A DNA stretch of 64,000 nucleotides from Microbispora corallina (GCF_016863035.1 NZ_BOOC01000048.1:1-64000), one strand, 5' to 3'; shown: positions 32,539 to 41,586, counted from the stretch's first letter. A program made the numbers and translations. The notes: generated by a model from the letters alone, not told the origin.

Positions 32539-33569
32539 GCGATCACCCCTTCGGTGTGCTGGGAGATGTGCACGCAGGCGGCCCGCCTGGCGGGATCGCG
32601 GGGATCGGGGAGCAGCGGCGGCTCGACCGCGCACGCGGCGACGACGGACGGGCACCGGTCGGCGAAGCGGCACGGCTGGGTCTCGTCCCGCGCGGCCGAC
32701 CGGGCGACCTCCTCCCTCACGGGACCGAGGTCGCCGGTCGTCTCCGCCGTCCGTGCCGGGCCCCCCGCGACGGCCAGGCGGGGCACGGAGCCGATGAGCA
32801 GCCGCGTGTACGGGTGCGCCGGGTCGTCGAACAGCGTCCCGGTCTCCCCGGTCTCGACGATCCGGCCCCGGTACATCACGGCGGTGCGTTCGCTGATCTG
32901 CCTCACGACCGCCATGTTGTGCGAGACGAAGATGACCGACAGGTGGAGCGTCTCCTTGAGCTCGGCCAGCAGGTTGATGATGGTGGCCTGGACCGACACG
33001 TCGAGAGCGGACACCGGTTCGTCCGCCACGAGCACGGTCGGCTCCAGCGCCAGCGCCCGCGCGATGCCCACCCGCTGCCGCTGCCCGCCCGAGAACTGCC
33101 GCGGGCGCTGGCCCAGGGCGCTTTCCGGCAGGCCGACCAGGTGCATCAGCTCGCGGTTGCGGGCGTCCACCCGGTTGCGCGGGACGAGCTTGTGGAACCG
33201 GAGCAGCTCGGAGAGCATCTGCCCGACGGTCATCCGCGGGTTCAGCGAGCTGTAGGGGTCCTGGAAGACCATCTGGATCGCGCGCTGCTGCGCCCGGGTG
33301 CGCTTGCCGTCCAGGACCGCGCCCTCGTAGCGGATCGTGCCCGCCGTGGGGCGGTAGAGGCCCACGATGGTGCGCGCGAGCGTCGACTTGCCGCAGCCCG
33401 ACTCGCCGACGAGCCCCAGCGTCTCCCCCTTGCGCAGCACCAGGTCCACGCCGTCGACGGCGCGGTTCACCACCGGCTTCTTCCCGAAGAGCCGGTCGGT
33501 CACCGACACGGGAGGGATGAAGTGCCGGGCCACGCCCTCCACCGAGAGGATCTCGTCACCCGAGCTCAC
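32535..33569 (-). CDS. Peptide ABC transporter ATP-binding protein (DppF/OppF-like)
   Basis: A 344-residue ATPase. Walker A is GLVGESGCGKST, the Q-loop VFQDPYSSLNPR, the signature RQFSGGQRQRVGIARAL, Walker B VLVADEPVSALD and the switch His SHNMAVV. The C-terminal oligopeptide-transporter extension contains the cysteines of CRFADRCPSVVAAC, typical of Opp/Dpp ATPases. GTG 33569 overlaps the DppD stop as GTGA, and a longer upstream frame is not supported. It works as a pair with the preceding ATPase to energise import through the two permeases. Confidence 0.95.
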   Translation of the reverse strand: MSSGDEILSVEGVARHFIPPVSVTDRLFGKKPVVNRAVDGVDLVLRKGETLGLVGESGCGKSTLARTIVGLYRPTAGTIRYEGAVLDGKRTRAQQRAIQMVFQDPYSSLNPRMTVGQMLSELLRFHKLVPRNRVDARNRELMHLVGLPESALGQRPRQFSGGQRQRVGIARALALEPTVLVADEPVSALDVSVQATIINLLAELKETLHLSVIFVSHNMAVVRQISERTAVMYRGRIVETGETGTLFDDPAHPYTRLLIGSVPRLAVAGGPARTAETTGDLGPVREEVARSAARDETQPCRFADRCPSVVAACAVEPPLLPDPRDPARRAACVHISQHTEGVIA

Positions 33570-34582
33570 CGCGCGCTCCCCGCTTCTTCCTCGACCATCG
33601 CGTTCCACCGATCCGCCGTGTCCACGCGCCGGCAGGCGCTGTGCCTCCCCGGCCCGACCGGCTCCAGCGCCGGTTCCCCCTCGCGGCAGGCGTGCTCGGC
33701 GAACGGGCATCGCGGGGCGAAGGAGCAGCCGGTCACGGGCTCGGTGAGGTCGGGCGGCCGGCCGTGGATGGTCAGCAGCCTGGCCACCCGCCGGTCCGGG
33801 TCGGGGACCGACCTGAGCAGGGAGAAGGTGTACGGATGGCGGGGCTCGGTCACCAGGTCCGTCAGGTCGCCGGACTCCACGACCTTCCCCGCGTACATCA
33901 CGTACAGCCGGGAGCAGGTCTGGCTGACCACCGCCAGGTCGTGGCTGACCAGCAGCAGCCCGACGTGCTCCTCCTGCCTGAGCTGCCGGAGGACGGCGAG
34001 GACCTGGGCCTGGATCGTCACGTCCAGGGCCGTGGTCGGCTCGTCGGCGAGGATGAGCCGGGGCTTGGTGGACAACGCGATCGCGATGCAGACGCGCTGG
34101 CGCATCCCGCCCGACAACTGGTGCGGATACAGCTCGTACCGGCGCTCGGGATCGGCGATGCCGACCTCTCTCATGAGGTCGACGGCGATCGCCCTGGCCT
34201 CGGCGCGTGACTTGCCGAGTTTGCGCGACGGCGCCTCGGCGATCTGGTCACCCACCCGCATGACCGGGTTCAGCGCGGTCAGCGAGTCCTGGAAGATCAT
34301 GCTCATCGTGTCGGTCAGCCTGCGCCGCAGCCGTTTGGGCGGTAGCCCGGTCACGTCCTCGCCGTCGATGAGGACGGTCCCCGAGACGATCCGCGCCGGG
34401 CGGGGCAGCAGTCCGAGCAGCGCGCGCAGCGTCAGGCTCTTGCCCGAGCCCGACTCGCCGACCAGTCCGACCGGCTCCGCGGCGCCCACGGTGAGGGACA
34501 CCCCGCGGACCGCGTGCAGCCGTGCGTGCGGCATGGGGATGTCGACGTGCAGGTCGCGCACCTCGAGCAGCGGAGGGGTCAT
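33566..34582 (-). CDS. Peptide ABC transporter ATP-binding protein (DppD/OppD-like)
   Basis: A 338-residue ATPase. Walker A is GLVGESGSGKSL, the Q-loop IFQDSLTALNPV, the signature HQLSGGMRQRVCIAIAL, Walker B LILADEPTTALD and the switch His SHDLAVV. The Opp/Dpp C-terminal region includes CSFAPRCPFAEHAC. ATG 34582 overlaps the DppC stop as ATGA, and no other start is required. It is cytoplasmic and forms the other half of the ATPase pair. Confidence 0.95.
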   Translation of the reverse strand: MTPPLLEVRDLHVDIPMPHARLHAVRGVSLTVGAAEPVGLVGESGSGKSLTLRALLGLLPRPARIVSGTVLIDGEDVTGLPPKRLRRRLTDTMSMIFQDSLTALNPVMRVGDQIAEAPSRKLGKSRAEARAIAVDLMREVGIADPERRYELYPHQLSGGMRQRVCIAIALSTKPRLILADEPTTALDVTIQAQVLAVLRQLRQEEHVGLLLVSHDLAVVSQTCSRLYVMYAGKVVESGDLTDLVTEPRHPYTFSLLRSVPDPDRRVARLLTIHGRPPDLTEPVTGCSFAPRCPFAEHACREGEPALEPVGPGRHSACRRVDTADRWNAMVEEEAGSAR

Positions 34583-35445
34583 TGGTTCGCCTTCTCCACG
34601 ATGCCGTCCGCGATCAGGGCCAGTGCGAGGCCGGTGACGACGACGGCCAGGCCCGGGATCGCGGATATGTACCACTTGGTCAAGAGGAACTGCTGACCTT
34701 CCTGGATCATGGTTCCCCAGTCGGGGGTCGGCGGGGGCACGCCGAGGCCGAGGAAGCCGAGTGTCACGATCGCCAGCAGGGTGAGCACGATGTCGCTCAT
34801 CGAGAAGACGATCGCCTGCAGGACGACGTTCGGCAGGAGGTGCCGCAGCAGGATCCGCCACGTCGGCAGGCCGCTGGCCCGGGCGGCCATGGCGTACTCC
34901 TGCTCCTTGGCGACCAGCACCTGTCCGCGCACGATGCGGCAGTACGCCACCCACCCGACGAGGGTGACCGCGACGTAGATGCTGGTCGTCCCCGGCCCCA
35001 TCGCGAAGACGAGGGCGATGACCAGCACGAGGAAGGGGAACGCGATCACCATGTCCACGATGCGCCCGATGACCGCGTCCACCCATCCGCCGAACCACCC
35101 GGCGACCAGCCCGACCAGGCTGCCGATGATCAGCGGCGAGATGACCGCCACCACCCCGACCCGCAGGTCGACGCGGGCGCCGTAGAGCAGCCGGGCCAGC
35201 ACGTCGCGGCCGAGCGCGTCGGTCCCGAGCAGGTGGCCCTTCGATCCGGGATCGAGGAAGGCGTCCTGGAGGTTCTGCTTGAGCGGGTCCTGGCTGGTCA
35301 GCAGGGGCGCGCAGAGTGCGAGGACGACGATGAGGCCGAACAGCGCGAGCCCGGCGACGAGCGGCGCGTTCCACCGCCCGCGGCGCCGGCGGCGTCCGCC
35401 GGGAGCCGCGGACACGGCGGGACCGGCGGCGGCGACCGCGCTCAT
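34579..35445 (-). CDS. Peptide ABC transporter permease (DppC-like)
   Basis: A 288-residue inner-membrane protein with about six helices. The basic, Gly/Arg-rich N-terminus before the first helix (LVAGLALFGLIVVLALCAPLL) is typical of DppC. TDALGRDVLARLLYGARVDL and the EAA-type loop EYAMAARASGLPTWRILLRHLLPNV confirm the family. It overlaps both neighbouring transporter genes by 4 bases, which fits stoichiometric production of the complex. Confidence 0.95.
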   Translation of the reverse strand: MSAVAAAGPAVSAAPGGRRRRRGRWNAPLVAGLALFGLIVVLALCAPLLTSQDPLKQNLQDAFLDPGSKGHLLGTDALGRDVLARLLYGARVDLRVGVVAVISPLIIGSLVGLVAGWFGGWVDAVIGRIVDMVIAFPFLVLVIALVFAMGPGTTSIYVAVTLVGWVAYCRIVRGQVLVAKEQEYAMAARASGLPTWRILLRHLLPNVVLQAIVFSMSDIVLTLLAIVTLGFLGLGVPPPTPDWGTMIQEGQQFLLTKWYISAIPGLAVVVTGLALALIADGIVEKANQ

Positions 35446-36383
35446 GTGAGCTGGACCCGGGGGTCGAGCGCCGCGTGCGTCACGTCGGTCAACAGGTTCA
35501 CGACCACGACCATGATCGCGAACGCCAGAGTGATTCCCTGCACGGTGGGGAAGTCCCTTCCGAGGATGGAATTGATCATCTGCTGCCCGATGCCGGGGAG
35601 GGAGAAGACCCGTTCGACCACGAGCGTCGATCCCGTCAGATAGGCGATGTTGACGCCCAGGACGGTGACGGACGAGACGGCGGCGTTGCGCAGGGCATGG
35701 CCGAGCACCACCCGTGCGGTGCCGATCCCCTTGCTGCGCGCCGTGACGATGTAGTCACTGCTCAGCACCTCGATCATGCTCGCCCGCAGGCTGCGGATCA
35801 CGATCGGCGCGAGGGACAGGGCGACCGTGACGCCCGGCAGCACGATGCCGCGCACGTGGTCGGCCAGGCTGAGACCGTACCCCGCGACCGGGAACCAGCC
35901 CAGCTTCAGCCCGAAGACCAGGATGAGCACGATGCCCAGCAGGAACGCCGGCAGCCCCAGTCCCACGACGGGCACCGCACGGATGACGTTGTCGGCGAGC
36001 CCGTTGCGCCGCGCCGCCGCCAGGACGGCCAGCGGCACGGCGATCACCACGGTGAACAGGGTGCCCGAGACGAGCAGCCAGATCGTCACCGGCAGGCTGG
36101 TCGTGATCAGGTCCATCACCGAGCTGCTGTACACGTAGGAGAACCCGAGGTCGCCCCGCAGCAGGTGGCCGAGGAACGTCAGATATTGGCTCAGCAGCGG
36201 CTTGTCCAGCCCCATCTGATCCCGCAGTTCCTTGACCGCCTGCGGGGTGGCGTGCACCCCGAGCAGCGTCGACGCCGGGTCTCCCGGGATCAGCCGGATC
36301 AGGAAGAACACGATGAACGAGATCCCGATCAGCACCGGGATCAACGACACCAGCCGTTTCAAGATGAAAACGAGATACCTCAT
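35442..36383 (-). CDS. Peptide ABC transporter permease (DppB-like)
   Basis: A 313-residue inner-membrane protein. It begins MRYLVFILKRLVSLIPVLIGISF, the standard DppB first helix, and carries IPGDPASTLLG and the EAA-type loop SSDYIVTARSKGIGTARVVLGHALRNA. It ends at a 4-base overlap with dppC. It starts 40 bases after the solute-binding protein stop in the same direction, so all five transporter genes are probably one transcript. Confidence 0.95.
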   Translation of the reverse strand: MRYLVFILKRLVSLIPVLIGISFIVFFLIRLIPGDPASTLLGVHATPQAVKELRDQMGLDKPLLSQYLTFLGHLLRGDLGFSYVYSSSVMDLITTSLPVTIWLLVSGTLFTVVIAVPLAVLAAARRNGLADNVIRAVPVVGLGLPAFLLGIVLILVFGLKLGWFPVAGYGLSLADHVRGIVLPGVTVALSLAPIVIRSLRASMIEVLSSDYIVTARSKGIGTARVVLGHALRNAAVSSVTVLGVNIAYLTGSTLVVERVFSLPGIGQQMINSILGRDFPTVQGITLAFAIMVVVVNLLTDVTHAALDPRVQLT

Positions 36384-36423
36384 CGTCGCTCTCGCTCCAC
36401 GTAATCGGTCCGCGCCGGCCTGC

Positions 36424-38064
36424 TCAGAGCGAGACGTCTTCCATGTGGTAGGAGCCGGTGGGCAGGACTTTGAACCCCTGCACGGTGGCCGCGCTCGCGT
36501 ACGGGAACGGCGTGTAGAACAGGAACACCAGGAACGCCGACTCGGCGGCCTTCGCCTGGAGCTCGGTGTACAGCGCCTGACGCTTGGCCGAGTCGAACTC
36601 CTTCTGCGCCTTGTGCACCAGGTCGATGAGGGCCGGATCGTTCATGCCGGTGTCGAAGGAGTGCCCGCCGGTCGTGGGGTCGAGGGCGAACTGCGCCAGC
36701 TCGTCGGGGTCGGCCAGGTCCATGGTCCAGTACGAGTGCGCGATCTCGTAGTCCAGCTTGCCCGTCAGGTCGTGCTGTGCGCTCGGGTCCACGTTCTGGA
36801 TGTTCATGGTGATGCCGAGCTCCTTCAGCGACGCCTGCAGGACCTGCGCGATCGCCGCGTCCACCGCGTCGCCCGACATGGCCAGCCACGTCGTGGTGAA
36901 GCCGTTCGGCACGCTCGACTGAGCCAGCTCCGCCTTGGCCTTGGCCATGTCGTACTGCAGGCCCGGCGTGTTCTTGTCGTAGTACGGCGTCGACGGCATC
37001 AGGAACGAGTTGGCCGGGGTGCCGTTGCCGAAGAGGATGCTCTTGACCAGCGACTCCCGGTCGACGGCGTACGAGATGGCCCGGCGCACGTGCACGTCGT
37101 CGAACGGCTTCTTGGTCTGGTTCATCATGATGTAGTCGGTCTTCGTGGACGGGAAGAGGTCGACCTTCACGTTGGGCGTGCTCTTGAGCTGGGTCAGGCT
37201 GGAGAACGGCGGGCTCTCGTTGATGTGCGCCTGCCCGCCCTGCAGCTGGATCGCGCGGGCGTTGCTGTCCGCGACCACCTTCCAGGTGACCGAGTCCAGG
37301 TACGGCTTGCCGGACTGCCAGTAGGACGGGTTCTTCTTCAGCGTGAGGGCGTTGCCCTTCTGCCAGGTGCCCCACACGAACGGGCCGGTCCCGATGGGGG
37401 CGGCGTAGAACTCGTCCCGGCTCTTGCCGGCGTAGTCCTTGGGGATGATCCCGTTGTTCGGGCAGCTCAGGTCGGCCAGCAACGGCGCCCACGGATACTT
37501 GGTGGTGATGACGACGGTGTACTCGTCCGGCGTCGTCACCTCCTTGATCGCGGAGTTGATGAACTCCCAGCCGCCCTTGGTCTTGCTCGACTCGTCGATG
37601 GAGAACTTCACGTCCGCCGACGTCATCGCCTGGCCGTTGTGGAACTTCACGTCCTTCCTGAGCTTCAGCGTGCACGACAGGTTGTCGGGCGACATCTCGT
37701 AGCTCTCCGCGAGCCAGGGCCGCACCCCCAGGCCGTCCTCCGTCATCGCCACCAGCGGCTCGTACATCTGGGCGTAGGTCCAGATGGAGGCGTTGCTGAA
37801 CACCATCGTCTTGTCCATGTTCACGGCGTCGTGGTCACGGACGATGACCAGGTCACCCCCCTTCTTGGCGGCGCCGCCGGTGGCGGTTCCCGTGGAGGTG
37901 TCCGAGGTCGATCCGCAGGCGGCCAGCAGCGGCGCGGACGCGAACGCCCCGATACCGAGGGCGCCGAGCTGGAGCATCCGGCGCCGGCTGAAGTCGGGGA
38001 CCCTGAGGCCGGCGAGGATCTGCGAGGCCGATGGGGCCGAAGCGTCAGTGCTGTGGTCAGACAT
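36424..38064 (-). CDS. Peptide-binding lipoprotein of the ABC importer (family 5 solute-binding protein)
   Basis: A 546-residue solute-binding protein. An N-terminal twin-arginine-like stretch FSRRRMLQLG leads to a lipobox LLAACGS (Cys near residue 50), so it may be exported by Tat and lipid-anchored. The body matches family 5 (ALTLKKNPSYWQSGKPYLDSVTWKVVADSNARAIQLQGGQ; DDVHVRRAISYAVDRESLV), which binds di- and oligopeptides and sometimes other ligands. It starts the operon that also encodes the D-aminopeptidase, methylaspartate lyase and CoA-transferase, which makes a peptide ligand likely. Its promoter lies in the intergenic region shared with the reductase-amidase fusion gene. Confidence 0.93.
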   Translation of the reverse strand: MSDHSTDASAPSASQILAGLRVPDFSRRRMLQLGALGIGAFASAPLLAACGSTSDTSTGTATGGAAKKGGDLVIVRDHDAVNMDKTMVFSNASIWTYAQMYEPLVAMTEDGLGVRPWLAESYEMSPDNLSCTLKLRKDVKFHNGQAMTSADVKFSIDESSKTKGGWEFINSAIKEVTTPDEYTVVITTKYPWAPLLADLSCPNNGIIPKDYAGKSRDEFYAAPIGTGPFVWGTWQKGNALTLKKNPSYWQSGKPYLDSVTWKVVADSNARAIQLQGGQAHINESPPFSSLTQLKSTPNVKVDLFPSTKTDYIMMNQTKKPFDDVHVRRAISYAVDRESLVKSILFGNGTPANSFLMPSTPYYDKNTPGLQYDMAKAKAELAQSSVPNGFTTTWLAMSGDAVDAAIAQVLQASLKELGITMNIQNVDPSAQHDLTGKLDYEIAHSYWTMDLADPDELAQFALDPTTGGHSFDTGMNDPALIDLVHKAQKEFDSAKRQALYTELQAKAAESAFLVFLFYTPFPYASAATVQGFKVLPTGSYHMEDVSL

Positions 38065-38192
38065 GCCTATCCTTCACGGGATTTCGCGGTGGTGCGCTGG
38101 GGTCACGGGGGGGGACGAAAGGGGGCGGTCAACGGCCTGCTGGGTCCGGCGAAGGCTCTCCCGGTCCGGCAACGACGCAGGCGATAATCACG

Positions 38193-38240
38193 ACGTTTCG
38201 TAAAGGTTACGCGTCGATCAGCTGTCATACGTAAGGTTGC
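38193..38240. promoter_or_regulatory. Repeated CGTAA(A)GGTT elements in the divergent peptide-importer/fusion promoter
   Basis: CGTAA-AGG-TTACG (38199-38211) is an inverted repeat, further flanked by CGACG and CGTCG. CGTAAGGTT recurs at 38230-38238. They lie in the 280-base region between the divergent binding-protein and fusion genes and are candidate binding sites for a regulator such as the Lrp-type protein. No -10/-35 pair is clear in the remainder (38065-38192 and 38241-38344). Confidence 0.45.
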
Positions 38241-38344
38241 TGTCCCGAGTTCACCAGCAGATGCAGACTAGAGCATTCAAATCGGTTCAGGTAGTGTCCG
38301 ACGGCAAAGCCACCCAATCGATCCCAAACCAGGCGGCCTCCCCC

Positions 38345-40489
38345 ATGCAATTGACGATCATCGGCGCCGGCGCCATCGGCGGCACGATCGGCGCCCACAT
38401 GATTCGCGCCGGCCACGACGTACTCCTGTGCGACGCCGACCCCGCGCACGTCGACGCCATCAACCGCCACGGCCTGTCCATCGAGGGGCCCGTCGAGAAC
38501 TTCACGGTGCCGGCGCGCGCGGTCAGCCCCGGGGATCTGCCCGAGCGCCTGCAGCACGCCGCGATCGCGGTGAAGAGCCATCACACCGACGCGGCCGCGG
38601 AGCTCGTCCGCGATCGCCTGGCGCCCGACGGCTACCTGGTCAGCTTCCAGAACGGCCTGACCGCCGACCGGCTGGCCGCCGCGGTGGGCGCGGAGCGCCT
38701 CCTCGTGAGCTTCGTGAACTTCGGGGCGGACGTGCTGGCCCCGGGCCGGATCATGCAGGGCAACGTCGGCACGTTCCGGGTCGGCGAGCCGGCCGGCGGC
38801 GAGATCACGCCGCGGGTCCGCGAGCTCGTCGCGGCCCTCCCGTACGCCGAGGCCACCGGAAACATCATGGGCTTCCTCTGGGGCAAGGAGGCCTACGGCG
38901 CCATGCTCTACGCCGGCGCCGTCTCCGACCTGTCCATCGCCGACTCGCTCGAGGCGCCCGAGTGGCGCCCGCTCATGCTCGCCATCGCCAGGGAGGTGCT
39001 CGCGCAGGCGCCGGTGAAGCCCGAGGCGTTCGACGGGTTCGACCCGGGCGACCTGGAGGGCTCGCTCGACCGGCTCGTCACCTTCAACCGCAACAGCGCC
39101 AAGTCGCACAGCGGCATCTACCGCGACCTGATGGTGCGAAGGCGCAAGACCGAGGTCGACGACCTGCTGCACGACCTGGCGGGGCCGTTGACGACCTACA
39201 CCGGTGAGCTCATCAGGGCCATCGAGCGGGGCGAGCGCACCTGCGAGGTCGCGAACCTGCGGCTGCTCGCGGCGTACGAACGGGCCGAGCGGCTCGGCCG
39301 GCCGCTGGACGCCGTGGTCACGCTGTTCCCCGCGCCGTCACGCGCGCCCGAGGGTCCCCTGCACGGTGTGCCGGTCGCGGTCAAGGACATGATCGACATC
39401 GCCGGGCACCCGCGCGGCAACGGCAACCCCTGGTCGATGCGCACGGAGCCGGCCGCCGCCGACGCCCCGGTCGTCCAGGCGCTGCGCGCGGCCGGCGCCG
39501 ACGTCTTCGCGGCCACCTCGCTGCTGGAGTACGCGGCGGGCGCGGTCCACCCCGAGGTGCGGGAGGCGATGAACCCCTACGACCCGCGGCGTACGGCCGG
39601 AGGGTCGAGCGGAGGGTCGGCCGCGCTGGTGGGGGCCGGTGTCTGCCCGGTGGCGCTGGGCACCGACACGGGCGGCTCCATCCGGCTCCCGGCCCACTAC
39701 TGCGCCACGGTCGGCTTCAAGCCGAGCCACGGCGCCCTGCCGCTCGACGGGGTCGAGCCGCTCGCCCCCACCCTCGACCACGTGGGGCTGCTCGCCTGCG
39801 ACATCGCGACCGCGACCACGGTCTTCTCCGCCCTCACCGGCGCCCGGCCCGTGACACGAGCCGGCGCCGGGATCCGGGTGGGAGTGCTGCCCGGCCAGGT
39901 GGACCGCGTGGAGGTCCAGCCGGACGTCGCCGCGGCGGTCAGGCAGGCCGTGGACACCCTCCGCGGTGCCGGCTGCACGGTCGTCGAGGTGGACGGTTCG
40001 GTCTTCGACGAGCTCGACACGGCGTTCCCCCCCATCCTGCTGTACGAGGCGTGGCAGGAGCACGGCGCACGGGTGGGCGCGGACCCCGGTCACTACGGTC
40101 CGGAGACCCTGCGGCTGCTGCGCTCGGGCTCCGAGGTCGGCGAGGCCGACTACCGGAAGGCCCTCGCGCTCCGGGAGCGGCTGCTGCCCGCCGCGGCCGA
40201 GGTCTACGCGGGGATCGACGTCCTGCTGACCCCCGCCGCGCCCTTCGTCGCGCCGGCCACGACTCCTCCGGTGGACACGCCGGAGGGGGCCGCGGAGGGC
40301 ATGTTCACCGGCGTGTACAACCTCACCGGAGCCCCGGCGCTGGTGCTGCCCTGCGGCTGGAGCGCCGACGGGCTCCCGATCGGACTCCAGTTGTCGTCCC
40401 CGCCGGGCACCGACATGGACCTGCTTGCCGTCGCCGCCCACGTCGAGGCCGCAATCGCGGTCGACGTCCGCCGGCCCGCCTCCATCTGA
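38345..40489 (+). CDS. Fusion of a 2-dehydropantoate-2-reductase-like domain with an amidase
   Basis: A 714-residue two-domain protein. Residues 1-300 look like the ketopantoate reductase fold: TIIGAGAIGGTIGAHM (Rossmann), AVKSHHTDAAAEL, FQNGL, and a C-terminal block LWGKEAYGAMLYAG where the family's Lys-x3-Asn-x3-Asn reads Lys-x3-Gly-x3-Ala. Canonical reductase activity is therefore doubtful. Residues about 335-714 are an amidase-signature domain with Lys in VAVKDMID near residue 345, cis-Ser in GGSSGGS near 420 and nucleophile Ser in GTDTGGSIRLPA near 442. Both domains are in one continuous frame with no sign of a shift. ATG 38345 starts at the reductase domain. The gene is divergent from the peptide importer. 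Confidence 0.88.
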   Translation: MQLTIIGAGAIGGTIGAHMIRAGHDVLLCDADPAHVDAINRHGLSIEGPVENFTVPARAVSPGDLPERLQHAAIAVKSHHTDAAAELVRDRLAPDGYLVSFQNGLTADRLAAAVGAERLLVSFVNFGADVLAPGRIMQGNVGTFRVGEPAGGEITPRVRELVAALPYAEATGNIMGFLWGKEAYGAMLYAGAVSDLSIADSLEAPEWRPLMLAIAREVLAQAPVKPEAFDGFDPGDLEGSLDRLVTFNRNSAKSHSGIYRDLMVRRRKTEVDDLLHDLAGPLTTYTGELIRAIERGERTCEVANLRLLAAYERAERLGRPLDAVVTLFPAPSRAPEGPLHGVPVAVKDMIDIAGHPRGNGNPWSMRTEPAAADAPVVQALRAAGADVFAATSLLEYAAGAVHPEVREAMNPYDPRRTAGGSSGGSAALVGAGVCPVALGTDTGGSIRLPAHYCATVGFKPSHGALPLDGVEPLAPTLDHVGLLACDIATATTVFSALTGARPVTRAGAGIRVGVLPGQVDRVEVQPDVAAAVRQAVDTLRGAGCTVVEVDGSVFDELDTAFPPILLYEAWQEHGARVGADPGHYGPETLRLLRSGSEVGEADYRKALALRERLLPAAAEVYAGIDVLLTPAAPFVAPATTPPVDTPEGAAEGMFTGVYNLTGAPALVLPCGWSADGLPIGLQLSSPPGTDMDLLAVAAHVEAAIAVDVRRPASI

Positions 40490-40516
40490 TCCACCACCTC
40501 AGGAAGGGAATCCTCC

Positions 40517-41569
40517 GTGCGCGCCGCCCTGTACCTGTCCGCCGGCACCGTCGTCGTCGAGGACGTGCCCGATCCCGTGCTGTCCGAGCCGACCGACGCC
40601 GTGGTGCGCGTCGTGCGCGCCGCCGTCTGCGGTTCGGACCTGTGGTCCTACCGGGGCGTCGTCAAGCGGGCGGAGCGGTCCCGGCTGGGCCACGAGTTCA
40701 TCGGCGTCGTGGAGGAGGTGGGGGCCGAGGTCCGCACCGTCCGCCCGGGCGACCTGGTCGTCGCGCCGTTCACGTGGTCGGACAACACCTGCCCGCACTG
40801 CCGTGACGGACTCCAGAGCTCGTGCGAGAGAGGCGGCACCTTCGGCGCCCCGGGCGCCGACGGCGGCCAGGGCCAGGCGGTGCGCGTGCCGTGGGCCGAC
40901 GGAACCCTGGTGACGGTGCCCGGCGGCCCCGCGGGCGTCGACGCGTCTCTGTACCCCGCGCTTCTGGCCGCCTCGGACGTGATGGGCACCGGCCTGCACG
41001 GGGCGGTCATGGCGGGCGTCACCGAAGGGTCGGCCGTGGCCGTGATCGGGGACGGAGCCGTCGGGCTGTGCGCCGTGCTGGCGGCCGGCACGATCCTCGG
41101 GGCCGAACGGGTCTTCCTGATGAGCCGCCATGCGGACCGGACCGCCGTCGGCAAGGCGTTCGGGGCGACCGACGTCATCGCCGAGCGGGGCGAGGAGGGC
41201 ATCGCGGCGGTGCGCGAGCAGACCGGCGGGCTCGGGGTCCGGCACGTGGTCGAGGCGGTCGGCACGCCGGAGTCCTGGGCCATGGCGGTCGGCATGGCCC
41301 GCGACGGGGGTTCCATCGGCGCGGTCGGCGTGCCGCACACGGCGCCGACGCTGCCGTTGTTCCAGCCGCTCATCCACAATCTGCGCCTGAACCTGGGGAT
41401 CGCCCCCGTCCGCCGATACCTCCCCGACCTGGTCGCGCGCATCACGGCCGGGACGCTCGATCCCGGCCCGGTGTTCGACACCGTCCTGCCGCTGGAGGAC
41501 GTGGCACGAGGCTACGCGGCGATGGCGTCCCGCGAGTCGATCAAGATCATGCTCACTCCCGGCGGCTGA
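40517..41569 (+). CDS. Zinc-dependent alcohol dehydrogenase (MDR)
   Basis: A 350-residue medium-chain dehydrogenase with both zinc sites. The catalytic site has Cys in AAVCGSDLW and His-Glu in GHEFIGVVEEVG. The structural site is reduced to CPHCRDGLQSSC (three visible Cys). The NAD-binding motif is VIGDGAVGLCAVL. GTG 40517 has AGGAA nearby. It follows the fusion gene with a 27-base gap on the same strand, so the two likely act together, perhaps to oxidise or reduce an alcohol released by the amidase. The substrate is unknown. Confidence 0.9.
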   Translation: MRAALYLSAGTVVVEDVPDPVLSEPTDAVVRVVRAAVCGSDLWSYRGVVKRAERSRLGHEFIGVVEEVGAEVRTVRPGDLVVAPFTWSDNTCPHCRDGLQSSCERGGTFGAPGADGGQGQAVRVPWADGTLVTVPGGPAGVDASLYPALLAASDVMGTGLHGAVMAGVTEGSAVAVIGDGAVGLCAVLAAGTILGAERVFLMSRHADRTAVGKAFGATDVIAERGEEGIAAVREQTGGLGVRHVVEAVGTPESWAMAVGMARDGGSIGAVGVPHTAPTLPLFQPLIHNLRLNLGIAPVRRYLPDLVARITAGTLDPGPVFDTVLPLEDVARGYAAMASRESIKIMLTPGG

Positions 41570-41586
41570 TCCTCGGCGTCCTCGCC

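Noticed and set aside
19235-41569. Microcystin-type degradation cluster
   Set aside because: Methylaspartate and D-residues would fit such a substrate, but no MlrA-like membrane protease or other specific marker is present, so naming the substrate would be unsupported.
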